Assembly: GCF_028807635.1 (NCBI RefSeq)
Contig: NZ_JARBAX010000001.1
Span: 1,315,001 to 1,379,000, forward strand
DNA length: 64,000 nt
From: Streptomyces spiramyceticus
GTDB taxonomy: Bacteria > Actinomycetota > Actinomycetes > Streptomycetales > Streptomycetaceae
Reading direction: 5' to 3'
The notes under the pieces are model-generated. The model had not been told where the DNA came from, ran no database searches, and saw nothing but the letters and a program-made list of their open reading frames with translations. A program made the translations under genes and the position numbers. Below, in pieces: positions 50,217 through 58,802 of this stretch. How positions within the stretch are numbered: position 1 is the stretch's first letter; each line of letters opens with the position of its first letter.

Positions 50217-51025
50217 GCACGGAAGCCCCTCAGGTCTCCGGATTCGACGGCGCTTCGGAGAAGTGGCTGAAGGCTGTCGGCGGTCTGCGTGACACCGTCC
50301 GCCAGGAGCTTGTCGCCCGCCAGCTCGACGAGCAGATATCGGCCCGCTTCCCGGTGGGCCGGCGGCTCGCCATACTCGACGTCGGTACAGGCCGGGGCAC
50401 ACAGTCCCTGCGCCTGGCCCGGGCCGGTCACAAGGTGACCGGCCTGGAGTCCGACCCGGCCATGCTGTCGGCGGCGCGCGAGGCGCTCGCCGGTGAGCCC
50501 GAGGGCATCCGCGAGCGGGTTCGCCTGATCGAGGGCGACGGCCTGGCCACCGGGGTGCACTTCCTGCCCGGCAGCTTCGATGTGGTGCTGTGCCACGGCG
50601 TGCTGATGTACGTCCAGGAGCCGGACGCGATGGTGGCGGGCCTGGCCCGGATGCTGGCGCCCGGCGGCCTGCTCTCCCTGCTCGTACGGAACGCCGACGC
50701 GCTCGCGATGCGGCCGGGGCTCGCCGGGGACTGGTCCGCGGCGCTCGCCTCCTTCGACTCGGACACGTACACCAACCGGCTCGGCCTGCCGGTGCGCGCC
50801 GACCGCCTCGCCGCGCTGACGGCGACGCTCGAAGGCATCGCCGCCCCTCTGCACGCCTGGTACGGCGTGCGGGTCTTCACGGACACCATCGAGGGCGACG
50901 CGAACGAGGCGCAGCTTCCGGCGGCGGAGCTGGAGCGGGTCCTGGCCCTGGAGGACCGCGCGGGGCGGACGGACCCCTACCGCCGGGTGGCGGCGCTGCT
51001 GCATCTGTGCGGCGTACGCGGCTGA
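50213..51025 (+). CDS. Class I SAM-dependent methyltransferase, apparent CTG start
   Basis: This 270-aa protein has the Rossmann methyltransferase motifs: motif I LDVGTGRGTQSLRLA, acidic end of strand 2 in TGLESDPAML, motif post-II DGLAT and motif IV VVLCHGVLMYVQEPD. The reading frame entering it has no ATG, GTG or TTG near the start; the best candidate is CTG at 50213, overlapping the DUF3043 TGA by 2 nt, with GGGGA about 6 nt upstream. Homologues I recall begin STEAPQVSGFD at this place. The substrate is unknown; a TylM1/NDP-sugar or small-molecule methyltransferase is possible. Confidence 0.82.
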   Translation: MSTEAPQVSGFDGASEKWLKAVGGLRDTVRQELVARQLDEQISARFPVGRRLAILDVGTGRGTQSLRLARAGHKVTGLESDPAMLSAAREALAGEPEGIRERVRLIEGDGLATGVHFLPGSFDVVLCHGVLMYVQEPDAMVAGLARMLAPGGLLSLLVRNADALAMRPGLAGDWSAALASFDSDTYTNRLGLPVRADRLAALTATLEGIAAPLHAWYGVRVFTDTIEGDANEAQLPAAELERVLALEDRAGRTDPYRRVAALLHLCGVRG

Positions 51026-51163
51026 GTCGCCCGTACGAGACACCCTGCGGGCGGACGTGACATCCCTGCGGGACGGACCTGAGATCCGTCCGGCCCCCGC
51101 CCCCGCCCCCTGATCGGACCTTCCCCGCAGGCCGGGAATTCCCCTAAAAGGGACACTCCAGGC

Positions 51164-52249
51164 ATGGATGGATCCCGTAACGACAGCCGCCGTGCCCGTC
51201 GGTTCCCGCTGCTCCTGCTGCCCCTGACCGCCGGCGCCTGCGCGGTCGCCCTGCTGAGCGGGTGCTCCGGCTCCGGTTCCGGTACGTCGTCCGCGGCGGC
51301 CGTCGACGCTGGGGCACAGAAGGTGGACACCGAGCTGGAGGACGACTACCAGAGGGTGATCAAGGGGGTACTGCCGTCGGTCGTGCAGATCGACGCCGGT
51401 GAGAGCCTGGGCTCGGGCGTCGTCTACAACGACCGGGGCCATGTCGTCACCAACGCGCATGTGGTGGGCGGGGAGAAGAGCTTCAAGATCACGACGGCGA
51501 CGGGCGGCGCGGCGCTCGGCGCGGAGCTGGTCGCCACCTACCCCGAGCAGGACCTCGCCGTCATCAAGCTCGACAACGTCCCCGACGGCCTGAAGGCGGC
51601 GAAGTTCGCGGACTCGTCGAAGGTCGAAGTCGGGCAGATCGTGCTGGCGATGGGCAGTCCGCTGGGGCTCTCCAGCAGTGTCACGCAGGGCATCGTCTCG
51701 GCGGTCGGCAGGACCGTGAGCGCGAACCCCCGGGGCGGCGGCCCCGGCGCGACCATCGGCAACATGGTGCAGACCTCGGCGGCGATCAACCCCGGCAACA
51801 GCGGCGGCGCGCTGGTCAACCTCGACAGCGAGGTCATCGGCATCCCGACCCTGGCCGCGACCGACCCGCAGATCGGCGGCGGCGCGGCCCCCGGCATCGG
51901 TTTCGCGATCCCGTCCTTGATGGTGAAGAACATTGCCGACCAGATCATCAGGGACGGCAGGGTCACCGACTCGGGCCGGGCGGCGCTGGGCATCACGGGC
52001 CGTACGGTCGTGAACGACGAGTTCGAACCGGCCGGTGTGGCCATCGTCTCGACCCAGGAGAACGGCGCCGCGGAGAAGGCGGGCCTGAGGGCCGGGGACG
52101 TCATCACGCGGCTCGACGACACGGAGATCACCACGATCACCTCGCTGCTGGAGGCGCTCGCGTCGGACAAGCCGGGGGACAAGGTGCGGGTGACGTACGT
52201 GCGGGGAGGCGAGACGCGGACGGCCGAGGTCACGCTGGGCGAGATCTAG
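51164..52249 (+). CDS. HtrA/DegP-like serine protease lipoprotein with PDZ domain
   Basis: This 361-aa protein has a twin-basic signal (SRRARRFPLLLLP) and lipobox LLSGC at about residue 34, so it is a surface lipoprotein. The trypsin-like domain (about 60-255) has the triad His in TNAHVVGG, Asp in EQDLAVIKL and Ser in NPGNSGGAL. The C-terminal PDZ domain (about 265-360) contains GAAEKAGLRAGDVITRLDD. It should degrade misfolded extracytoplasmic proteins. The ATG at 51164 is used. A 440-bp repeat array follows it. Confidence 0.93.
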   Translation: MDGSRNDSRRARRFPLLLLPLTAGACAVALLSGCSGSGSGTSSAAAVDAGAQKVDTELEDDYQRVIKGVLPSVVQIDAGESLGSGVVYNDRGHVVTNAHVVGGEKSFKITTATGGAALGAELVATYPEQDLAVIKLDNVPDGLKAAKFADSSKVEVGQIVLAMGSPLGLSSSVTQGIVSAVGRTVSANPRGGGPGATIGNMVQTSAAINPGNSGGALVNLDSEVIGIPTLAATDPQIGGGAAPGIGFAIPSLMVKNIADQIIRDGRVTDSGRAALGITGRTVVNDEFEPAGVAIVSTQENGAAEKAGLRAGDVITRLDDTEITTITSLLEALASDKPGDKVRVTYVRGGETRTAEVTLGEI

Positions 52250-52299
52250 GACGCGCTCGCGGTTGTGCGGGCGCGGACTTGTCCTTCCCTTCGTGAGAC

Positions 52300-52680
52300 C
52301 AACGCCTGCGCCCGCGACCCCTGGGAGGGGGCCGCGGGCGCGGGCGTACCGACTTTCGCGGCCCTTCCCAGGGACGCGGACCCACGCGTACCGGCTACCG
52401 CGGCCCTTCCCAAGGACAGCAGGCACAGGCGCACCAGCTCCGCGAACCTCCCCGGGGACGTCGCGGCCTATCGGTTACCGCGGCCATTTCCAAGGACAGC
52501 GGGCGCAGGCATACCGGCTTCCGCGGCCTTTGCCAGCGACGCTGGCGCAGGCGTACCAGGTCCGTAGCCCTTCCCACGGACCGGGCGCGGCGTCCGGCTT
52601 CCGCGGGCCTCCCAAGGAGGCGGGCCCCGGCGTACCAGCTCCGTAACCCTTCCCAGGGACGCGGGCGCGGGCGCTTCAGG
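52300..52680 (+). repeat. Degenerate ~42-bp tandem repeat array
   Basis: The gap 52250-52689 is filled by about eight degenerate units of roughly 36-45 bp, most containing GCGTACC-GGCTTCCGCGG and CCTTCCCA-GGGAC then GCGGGCGCAG. The period is close to a multiple of three, so a reading frame stays open through it and shows repeated AYRLPRPFP peptides, but I do not consider it a supported gene. No other feature is seen in the gap. Confidence 0.8.
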
Positions 52681-52689
52681 TCAGGGGCT

Positions 52690-52899
52690 TCAGGCCTCTT
52701 CCGCGTGCAGGCTCATCGGGCCGTAGATCTTCGTGCCGTCGTCGAACAGCACCACCTGGTCCGCACCCCCGTCGACCAGGTCCTTCCAGACCTCGCCGAT
52801 CCAGGACTCCGCGTCTCCCTGCGTGGTGAACTCCTCCGGTACCACCGCAGGCTGGACCTCCGTACCGTCGGCCTTCTCGAACCGCCACGTCCACGCCAT
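52690..52899 (-). CDS. Small conserved hypothetical protein (69 aa)
   Basis: This 69-aa soluble protein begins MAWTWRFEKADGTEVQPAVV and is acidic, with a beta-alpha-beta look (SWIGEVWKDLVDGGADQVVL, then FDDGTKIYGPM). The ATG at 52899 is preceded by GGGAGG about 5 nt upstream; an earlier in-frame ATG is unsupported. I recall the same short protein in many actinobacteria, without known function. It is divergent from cobU. Confidence 0.82.
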   Translation of the reverse strand: MAWTWRFEKADGTEVQPAVVPEEFTTQGDAESWIGEVWKDLVDGGADQVVLFDDGTKIYGPMSLHAEEA

Positions 52900-52999
52900 G
52901 TTCGCCTCCCGGGTCCCACCCGTGCTTTTGTCCAGCACAGCCTGCCCCGCAGACTAGCCGGGCGCGCAACACCGGCGGGGACGCGGGAGGATCGTCATC

Positions 53000-54199
53000 G
53001 TGGAACTCACTCTCCTCGGCACCGGGGCCCCGGCAGGCCTGCCCCGCCCCGAATGCCCCTGCGCCTCGTGCGCCACCGCCCGCGGCGGCCTGGCCCGTGC
53101 GGCGACCGCGCTGCTGGTCGACGGTGCGCTGCTGCTCGACCTCACGCCTGGGGCCGCACTCGCCGCCGCCCGTGCCGGGCATTCGCTCGCCGCCGTACGG
53201 CAGGTGCTGCTCACGCATCCGCACGACGGGCCGCCCGTCGAGCTGCCCGTCGGGCTGCCAACCGCCGGGCGGGTGCCGGACGGGCGGGAGTTGACGCTGA
53301 TCAGCGGGCACAGGGTGCGGGCCGTACCGATGGACTCTCCGGGTACGGGGTACGAGGTGACCTCCCCGGAGGGCAAGGTGCTGCTGTACCTGCCGCCGGG
53401 CGGCGCACTCGCCGGGCACGTCGCGGTCGGCCGTACGTACGACATGGTGGTCGCCGATGTCGTGGGGCGGCCGGACGGGCTCGCGCGGCTGCGTGCGGGC
53501 GGTGCGGTCGGTGCCACGACGGATGTCATCGCCGTACACATCGACCACGACGTGCCGCCCGGGCCCGAGCTGGACAGACGGCTCTCGGCGGCGGGCGCGC
53601 GGGCCGTGCCGGACGGGACGACGCTGATCGTCGGGGAGTACCACGCGGTGCCGGATGTGCCGCGCCGCACACTCGTGCTCGGCGGTGCGCGGTCCGGGAA
53701 GTCGGTGGAGGCGGAGCGGCGCCTGGAGACGTTTCCCGATGTTCTGTACGTCGCCACGAGCGGCAACCGCGCCGACGACAGCGAGTGGGCGGCGCGGGTC
53801 CGGCTGCACCGGGAGCGCAGGCCGGGGTCGTGGCGTACCGAGGAGACGTGCGAACTGGCGCCCCTGCTGGCCGAAGAGGGGCCGCCGCTGCTGATCGACT
53901 GCCTCGCGCTGTGGCTGACCGACGCGATGGACCGGGTCGGGGCGTGGGACGACGCGAAGTGGGCATCGGACGGTCAGCGTGCGCTGGGCGAGCGGACAGC
54001 GGAACTGGTCGCGGCGGTACGGGCGGCGCCGCGCACGGTTGTCGCGGTCAGCAACGAGGTGGGCTCGGGCGTTGTGCCGGCCACGGCGAGCGGGCGGCGG
54101 TTCCGCGACGAACTGGGGCGGCTGAACGCGGCGTTCGCGACGGAGTGCGAGCAGGTGGTGCTGGTGGTGGCGGGCCAGGCGCTTACGCTGCGCGGCTGA
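53000..54199 (+). CDS. cobU: Metallo-beta-lactamase-fold domain fused to CobU (adenosylcobinamide kinase/guanylyltransferase)
   Basis: This 399-aa two-domain protein has residues 1-225 in a PhnP-like metallo-beta-lactamase fold: LLGTGAPAGLPRPECPCASC with the CxCxxC zinc knuckle and a THPHDG motif in which the last His of HxHxDH is missing, so its catalysis is doubtful. Residues 228-399 are CobU: P-loop LVLGGARSGKS, LYVATSGN, LLIDCLALWLTD and VAVSNEVGSGVVP. CobU phosphorylates adenosylcobinamide and then adds GMP for lower-ligand attachment. The start is GTG with GGAGG 9 nt upstream. It is followed by a hairpin and cobT; cobS lies downstream, completing the nucleotide-loop assembly set. Confidence 0.9.
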   Translation: MELTLLGTGAPAGLPRPECPCASCATARGGLARAATALLVDGALLLDLTPGAALAAARAGHSLAAVRQVLLTHPHDGPPVELPVGLPTAGRVPDGRELTLISGHRVRAVPMDSPGTGYEVTSPEGKVLLYLPPGGALAGHVAVGRTYDMVVADVVGRPDGLARLRAGGAVGATTDVIAVHIDHDVPPGPELDRRLSAAGARAVPDGTTLIVGEYHAVPDVPRRTLVLGGARSGKSVEAERRLETFPDVLYVATSGNRADDSEWAARVRLHRERRPGSWRTEETCELAPLLAEEGPPLLIDCLALWLTDAMDRVGAWDDAKWASDGQRALGERTAELVAAVRAAPRTVVAVSNEVGSGVVPATASGRRFRDELGRLNAAFATECEQVVLVVAGQALTLRG

Positions 54200-54247
54200 G
54201 GTGGGGTCGGGTGGGGGTGCGGTGCCGGTGCGCGGTGCGGTGCGGTG

Positions 54248-54280
54248 CGCCGGAAGGGCTGATATTCAGCCCTTCCGGCG
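54248..54280 (+). terminator. Terminator after cobU
   Basis: CGCCGGAAGGGCTGA pairs perfectly with its complement (54266-54280) around a TAT loop and is followed by TTTGAGG. The right arm is also part of a dispersed repeat. Confidence 0.75.
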
Positions 54281-54322
54281 TTTGAGGCCCGCGGCGGAGC
54301 CGCAAATGTCACAGCGGGAAGG
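54265..54322 (+). repeat. Modular intergenic repeat, copy B
   Basis: TTCAGCCCTTCCGGCGTTTG (54265-54284) is the complement of the module at 16138, and GCGGCGGAGCCGCAAATGTC (from 54291) matches the module at 16190 with one change. The two modules have opposite relative orientation in the two copies. Confidence 0.7.
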
Positions 54323-54388
54323 GAAGGGTAGGGGATAGAACACAGTCCTCCCGCACCCCTCCCCCCACCTCCCGGTACTGTTCGGCGA

Positions 54389-55453
54389 ATGAGCTCGCTT
54401 AACCTCGACGACTTCTCCGACCTGATCGAGCGCCCCCACGGCGACGTGCGGCGCGACGCCGAAGAGCGCCGGGAGCGGCTCGTCGTGCCGGCCGGTGCGC
54501 TCGGTCGGCTCGACGAGCTGGGCGAGTGGCTCTCGGCCGCGCAGGCCTCCGTACGGGTCAAGCCCATTGAGCGGCCCCGCGTCGTGCTGTTCGCCGGTGA
54601 CCACGGCGTGGCAGAGCTCGGTGTGTCCGCCCGCCCCGCCGCCACCGCGCACGAGCTCGTGCGGGCCGTGCTGGACGGCGCGAGCCCCGTCGCCGTACTG
54701 GCCCGCCGCCTCGGCACGTCCGTACGCATCGTCGACGCCGGACTCGACTGCGATCCGGAGCTGCTTCCCGAGGACGTCGTACGCCACCGTGTGCGCCGAG
54801 GTTCCGGGCGTATCGACATCGAGGACGCCCTCACCGCCGAAGAGGCCGAGCAGGCCGTCCGGCTCGGCATGGCTGTCGCCGACGAAGAGGCCGACTCCGG
54901 CACCGATCTGGTCGTCCTGGGCGACCTGAGCGTCGGCGGTACGACCGCCGCCGCCACCCTCATCGCCGCACTGTGCGGAACTGACGCCTCCGTCGTGACC
55001 GGCCGCGGCGGCGTCGCCATCGACGACCTCGCGTGGATGCGCAAGTGCGCGGCCATCCGGGACTCGCTGCGCCGGGCGCGGCCGGTCCTCGGCGACCAGC
55101 TGGAGCTGCTGGCTGCCGTGGGCGGCGCCGACATCGCCGCGATGACCGGGTTCCTGCTCCAGTGCGCGGTGCGGCGTACTCCGGTGATCCTCGACGGGGT
55201 CGTTTCGGCCGCCTGCGCCCTGGTCGGCCAGCGGGCCGCTTTCCGGGCGCCGGACTGGTGGCTCGCGGGCCAGGTGAGCGGCGAGCCGGGCCAGGCCAAG
55301 GCACTGGACCGGATGGCGCTCAACCCTCTGCTCGATCAGGGCGTCACTGTGGGGGAAGGAACTGGGGCATTGCTCGCACTCCCCCTCGTGCAGGCCGCCG
55401 CCGCCCTGGCGGCAGAGCTGCCCGAGCGGGAGCCCGAGCCGGAGAAGGTCTGA
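54389..55453 (+). CDS. cobT: Nicotinate-nucleotide-dimethylbenzimidazole phosphoribosyltransferase
   Basis: This 354-aa cytoplasmic enzyme makes alpha-ribazole phosphate, the activated lower ligand of cobalamin. Motifs: VLFAGDHGVAELGVSARP, LGDLSVGGTTAAATLIAAL and the catalytic Glu in GVTVGEGTGALLALPL. It lies between cobU and (after three other genes) cobS. The ATG at 54389 lacks a Shine-Dalgarno; TACTGT just upstream could be a -10 box, suggesting a near-leaderless transcript. Length is typical. Confidence 0.94.
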   Translation: MSSLNLDDFSDLIERPHGDVRRDAEERRERLVVPAGALGRLDELGEWLSAAQASVRVKPIERPRVVLFAGDHGVAELGVSARPAATAHELVRAVLDGASPVAVLARRLGTSVRIVDAGLDCDPELLPEDVVRHRVRRGSGRIDIEDALTAEEAEQAVRLGMAVADEEADSGTDLVVLGDLSVGGTTAAATLIAALCGTDASVVTGRGGVAIDDLAWMRKCAAIRDSLRRARPVLGDQLELLAAVGGADIAAMTGFLLQCAVRRTPVILDGVVSAACALVGQRAAFRAPDWWLAGQVSGEPGQAKALDRMALNPLLDQGVTVGEGTGALLALPLVQAAAALAAELPEREPEPEKV

Positions 55454-55529
55454 CCTTGCCTGCGGCCGGCTTCCACCGGCCGCACTCGCACGCTCTCCGC
55501 AAACGCGATGCCCCATATCATCGCGTTTC

Positions 55530-57329
55530 ATGGGAGAAGTCCGATTGGTCACCGAAGGAACGAACCGGCACACCCCCCGGTCGCGACGCAGCGCCGCATT
55601 CGCCGTCTGGTACCTGCGCGTCGTCACGTTCATCAACTTCCTGAGTGCCGTCTGGGTTTCCCTCGGCCAGGACGTCAGACGCCACAACACCGAGAACTAC
55701 TTCACCCCGTACCTGCTGACAGCGGGCTTCGCCTCCGGCGTCTTCACCCTCTTCCTGGCGATCACCATGCGCCGCCGCAAACGCGCCGCCTGGATCCTCA
55801 ACTCCGTACTCAGCGGGCTCTTTCTGCTGCTCTTCGCCCTCGTGATGCTGCTCCCCGAGGTGCGGCAGTACTGGCAGAACTGGGTCTCCCTCGCCCTGAC
55901 GGCCGCCTTCGTCGTCTCCCTGCTGCTCGGCCGCCGCGAGTTCTACGCGAAGGGTGACCGCTCCAACCCGCGGCTGGCCGCAGTCGTCGCCGTCGGCGGA
56001 CTGCTGGTCACCTCGCTGGTCGCCACCCTGCTCGTCACCGTCACCAACACCGCGCACGACGACTACCGGTCGACCTTCCTCGACCGCTGGCGTTACGGCG
56101 TGATGCGGCTGGTGTCGCTGGCCGCCGACGACTCCCGCTTCCCCGGCATCGATACGCCGGGATGGGTCGACGTCACCATCAATGTGCTGAGCACGCTGCT
56201 GCTCCTCGCCGTCCTGTACGCCGCCTTCCGCTCGCGCAGGACCGTCGACCCGATCACCGAGGAGGACGAGGCGAAGCTGCGCGACCTCCTCGACAAGTTC
56301 GGCGAGCGCGACTCCCTCGGCTACTTCGCGCTGCGCCGCGAGAAGAGCGCCGTCTGGTCCCCCACCGGCAAGGCCGCCGTCACGTACCGGGTCGTCGGCG
56401 GCGTATCGCTGGCGTCCGGCGATCCGATCGGCGACCCCGAGGCCTGGCCGGGCGCGATCGAGCCATGGCTGACCGAGGCGCGCGAGCACGGCTGGATCCC
56501 GGCCGTGATGGGCGCGAGCGAGGAGGGCGGCACGATTTACGCGCGGCACGGCCTGGACGCGCTGGAGCTGGGCGACGAGGCGATCGTCGATACAGAGGAG
56601 TGGGGGTCCGTGGGTCACCCCCCGGGAAAACGCAGCATGTTGGACGGGCGCGCGATGCGTACGGTCCGCCAGGCGTACAACCGGGTCAAGCGCGCCGGTT
56701 ACGAGGTCCGCATCCGCCGCCACGAGGAGATCCCCGACGACGAGATGGCGGAGCTGCTGCGCAAGGCCGACGACTGGCGCGACGGGGCGACCGAGCGCGG
56801 CTTCTCGATGGCGCTCGGGCGGCTCGGCGACCCGGCGGACGGGCGCTGCGTCATGCTCGAATGCACGGACGGCCGAGGGGAATTGCGGGCCGTGCTGAGC
56901 TTCGCCCCGTGGGGGCCGAACGGGCTCTCCCTCGACCTGATGCGGCGTGACCGCGACTCCGAGAACGGCCTGATGGAGTTCATGGTCATCGAGCTCCTCC
57001 AGCGCGCCAAGGAGATCAAGATCACCCAGGTCTCGCTGAACTTCGCGATGTTCAGGTCGGTCTTCGAACGTGGCTCGAAGCTCGGTGCGGGGCCGGTGCT
57101 GAGGTTGTGGCGTTCGCTGCTCGGCTTCTTCTCGCGCTGGTGGCAGATCGAGTCGCTGTACCGCGCCAACGCCAAGTACCGGCCGATCTGGGAGCCACGG
57201 TTCATGCTGTTCGAGAAGAGCGCCGACCTGCTGCGCATCGGCGTCGCGGCGGCCCGCGCCGAGGGCTTCCTGGAGGCGCCGGGCCTGCCCAAGTGGATGC
57301 ACCGCAAGCATCTGGAGACGAAGTGGTGA
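55530..57329 (+). CDS. MprF/LysX-like phosphatidylglycerol lysyltransferase-domain membrane protein (DUF2156)
   Basis: This 599-aa protein has five to six N-terminal transmembrane helices (about residues 25-235) and a C-terminal DUF2156 domain (about 250-590) with two GNAT-like folds, as in MprF and the N-terminal part of mycobacterial LysX. This domain transfers aminoacyl groups from charged tRNA to phosphatidylglycerol, which lowers membrane negative charge. There is no fused lysyl-tRNA synthetase. The ATG at 55530 is used; TTG at 55545, which has GGGAGA at about 8 nt, is an alternative. The stop overlaps the next gene by 4 nt. The amino acid used is not predicted. Confidence 0.87.
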   Translation: MGEVRLVTEGTNRHTPRSRRSAAFAVWYLRVVTFINFLSAVWVSLGQDVRRHNTENYFTPYLLTAGFASGVFTLFLAITMRRRKRAAWILNSVLSGLFLLLFALVMLLPEVRQYWQNWVSLALTAAFVVSLLLGRREFYAKGDRSNPRLAAVVAVGGLLVTSLVATLLVTVTNTAHDDYRSTFLDRWRYGVMRLVSLAADDSRFPGIDTPGWVDVTINVLSTLLLLAVLYAAFRSRRTVDPITEEDEAKLRDLLDKFGERDSLGYFALRREKSAVWSPTGKAAVTYRVVGGVSLASGDPIGDPEAWPGAIEPWLTEAREHGWIPAVMGASEEGGTIYARHGLDALELGDEAIVDTEEWGSVGHPPGKRSMLDGRAMRTVRQAYNRVKRAGYEVRIRRHEEIPDDEMAELLRKADDWRDGATERGFSMALGRLGDPADGRCVMLECTDGRGELRAVLSFAPWGPNGLSLDLMRRDRDSENGLMEFMVIELLQRAKEIKITQVSLNFAMFRSVFERGSKLGAGPVLRLWRSLLGFFSRWWQIESLYRANAKYRPIWEPRFMLFEKSADLLRIGVAAARAEGFLEAPGLPKWMHRKHLETKW

Positions 57330-58039
57330 CCGCACCCGTGCTGCGCGGGTTCGCCCGCCGCGAGTGGGGCCCACTGCTGACGACCGTACGGACCGCGCTC
57401 GTCGGCAGGAAGTGGGGAGCCCTGCCGCTGACGCTCGGGGCGGTCTGTCTTACGGCGCTCTTCCAGGTCGTACAGAACCAGTCCTGGGGTTACGGCCCGG
57501 TCCAGGACATCGGATCCGTGCGCGCCGAGGATCCGCTGTGGCTCGCCCTCCTGCGCACCCCGCTGTCGCTGTTCGTACCGGCGCTGGATCTGCCGGTGTG
57601 GGGTGCGCTGGCGCAGGTCCTGCTGGTCTTCGGCATTGCCGAGATCTGCCTCGGCCGACTGCGCACCCTGGTGATCGCGTACGCGGCGACGCTGGCCGGG
57701 ACGCTGTACGCGCGCGTCGGCATCGCACTGGGTCCCGGCAACCCGCTCGGGCTGCCCGCCTCCGACGCTCAGGTCGTCGACACCGGGCCTTCGGCGGCGG
57801 TCGTCGGCCTCGCCGTGTACGTGTGCTGGCGGTACCGGGCGTACTGGACGGCGGCCGTGGTGGTCGTGGCGATGGTCGTCGAGGTGTTCGTCAAGAGCAA
57901 CCTCGCGGGCAAGGAGCACTTGGCGGCGATCGCCGCGGTCCTGGTCGTGTGCGCGGTCGTTCACTTCCGGTCGCGCGGGGGCGCGGGAAGAGAGTCCGGC
58001 GCGGGCTCGCGGTCGGGAGCCCCGCCGATGAGGTCCTGA
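57326..58039 (+). CDS. Polytopic rhomboid-like membrane protein
   Basis: This 237-aa protein has five or six transmembrane helices. A Ser in DTGPSAAVVGLAVYVC and a His in AGKEHLAAIAAVLVV sit on late helices with the spacing of a rhomboid Ser-His dyad, but the GxSG motif is GPSA, so activity is uncertain. The GTG start overlaps the lysyltransferase-type gene by 4 nt (GTGA), so the two are coupled and may act together. Its end overlaps the convergent gene by 79 bp. Confidence 0.78.
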   Translation: MTAPVLRGFARREWGPLLTTVRTALVGRKWGALPLTLGAVCLTALFQVVQNQSWGYGPVQDIGSVRAEDPLWLALLRTPLSLFVPALDLPVWGALAQVLLVFGIAEICLGRLRTLVIAYAATLAGTLYARVGIALGPGNPLGLPASDAQVVDTGPSAAVVGLAVYVCWRYRAYWTAAVVVVAMVVEVFVKSNLAGKEHLAAIAAVLVVCAVVHFRSRGGAGRESGAGSRSGAPPMRS

Positions 58040-58743
58040 AACTTACGGCTGAGGGGAGCCCAGCGGCGGTCGTGGTGCCAGGCCCGCAGCGTCGCCCTGG
58101 CGCGGGCTTTCGGCCGCCGGCCGTAGAGGTGCCTGGCCCAGGGGGAGCCCGGCTTGGCCAGCCGGATCGCACCGAATAGGCCCACGAGGGGCACGACGGC
58201 GCCGAACAGGGCGGTGCGGAGCTTGCCCTTGCTGAGCGCGACGAGCGCCAGAAGGAAGTTGAAGATCACGGTCAGGACGAGCACTCCGCGGCTCTGCCGC
58301 TCGCCCGTCGACAGCTCGTTGACGCCGAACGGCACGGATCCGCTGAGCACCAGGGCCACCAGGGCCGCGGTCACGACAACGATCTCGACGCTCTTGCGGC
58401 CCTCTTCGGTCCAGTAGACGTCGTCGAGATGGAGAATCAGCGCGAACTCGTCGAGGACCAGACCCGCGCCGAGCCCGAAAATCACCGCGAAGACCACCGC
58501 ACCGACGTCGTGCCGGCCGCTCGCCACCCCTCCGAAGCCGCCGATCGTCGTCAGGATGACGCCGGGGACCACATGGTGGATGTGGAGGCCGCCGGGCGAG
58601 ATGTTCCTGAAGGGGCCCCGGCCCGCCCGGATCAGGCGTGTGATGGTGCGAGTGGCCAGAAAGGCGAAGACGAAGGAGAGGAGAGCCAGCAGCAGCGGGA
58701 GCTTCCCCGGCTCGACGATGTTCCGGTACCACCAGTGACCCAT
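57961..58743 (-). CDS. Conserved integral membrane protein, unknown function
   Basis: This 260-aa protein has about six transmembrane helices and conserved-looking polar residues inside or near them (GGLHIHHVVPGVIL, VLDEFALILHLDDVYW), which could bind a metal or form an active site. The C-terminal 60 residues are basic and Pro-rich and are encoded opposite the end of the neighbouring gene, giving a 79-bp convergent overlap. The ATG at 58743 starts it, divergent from cobS. No family function is known to me. Confidence 0.8.
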   Translation of the reverse strand: MGHWWYRNIVEPGKLPLLLALLSFVFAFLATRTITRLIRAGRGPFRNISPGGLHIHHVVPGVILTTIGGFGGVASGRHDVGAVVFAVIFGLGAGLVLDEFALILHLDDVYWTEEGRKSVEIVVVTAALVALVLSGSVPFGVNELSTGERQSRGVLVLTVIFNFLLALVALSKGKLRTALFGAVVPLVGLFGAIRLAKPGSPWARHLYGRRPKARARATLRAWHHDRRWAPLSRKFQDLIGGAPDREPAPDSLPAPPRDRK

Positions 58744-58802
58744 GCCACTCCCTTCCTATTTGTGCGTTATGCGCAACTTACCGGCCGACGGCAGCGACTA
58801 CC

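Noticed and set aside
52263..52646. Repeated-peptide open frame (AYRLPRPFP units) in the 42-bp repeat array
   Set aside because: No ribosome site; the frame stays open only because the repeat period is near a multiple of three, and the units vary by indels that break the peptide pattern.
52300..52680. Possible CRISPR array in the 42-bp repeats
   Set aside because: Whole units are degenerate, there is no constant repeat with unique spacers, and no cas genes are present.
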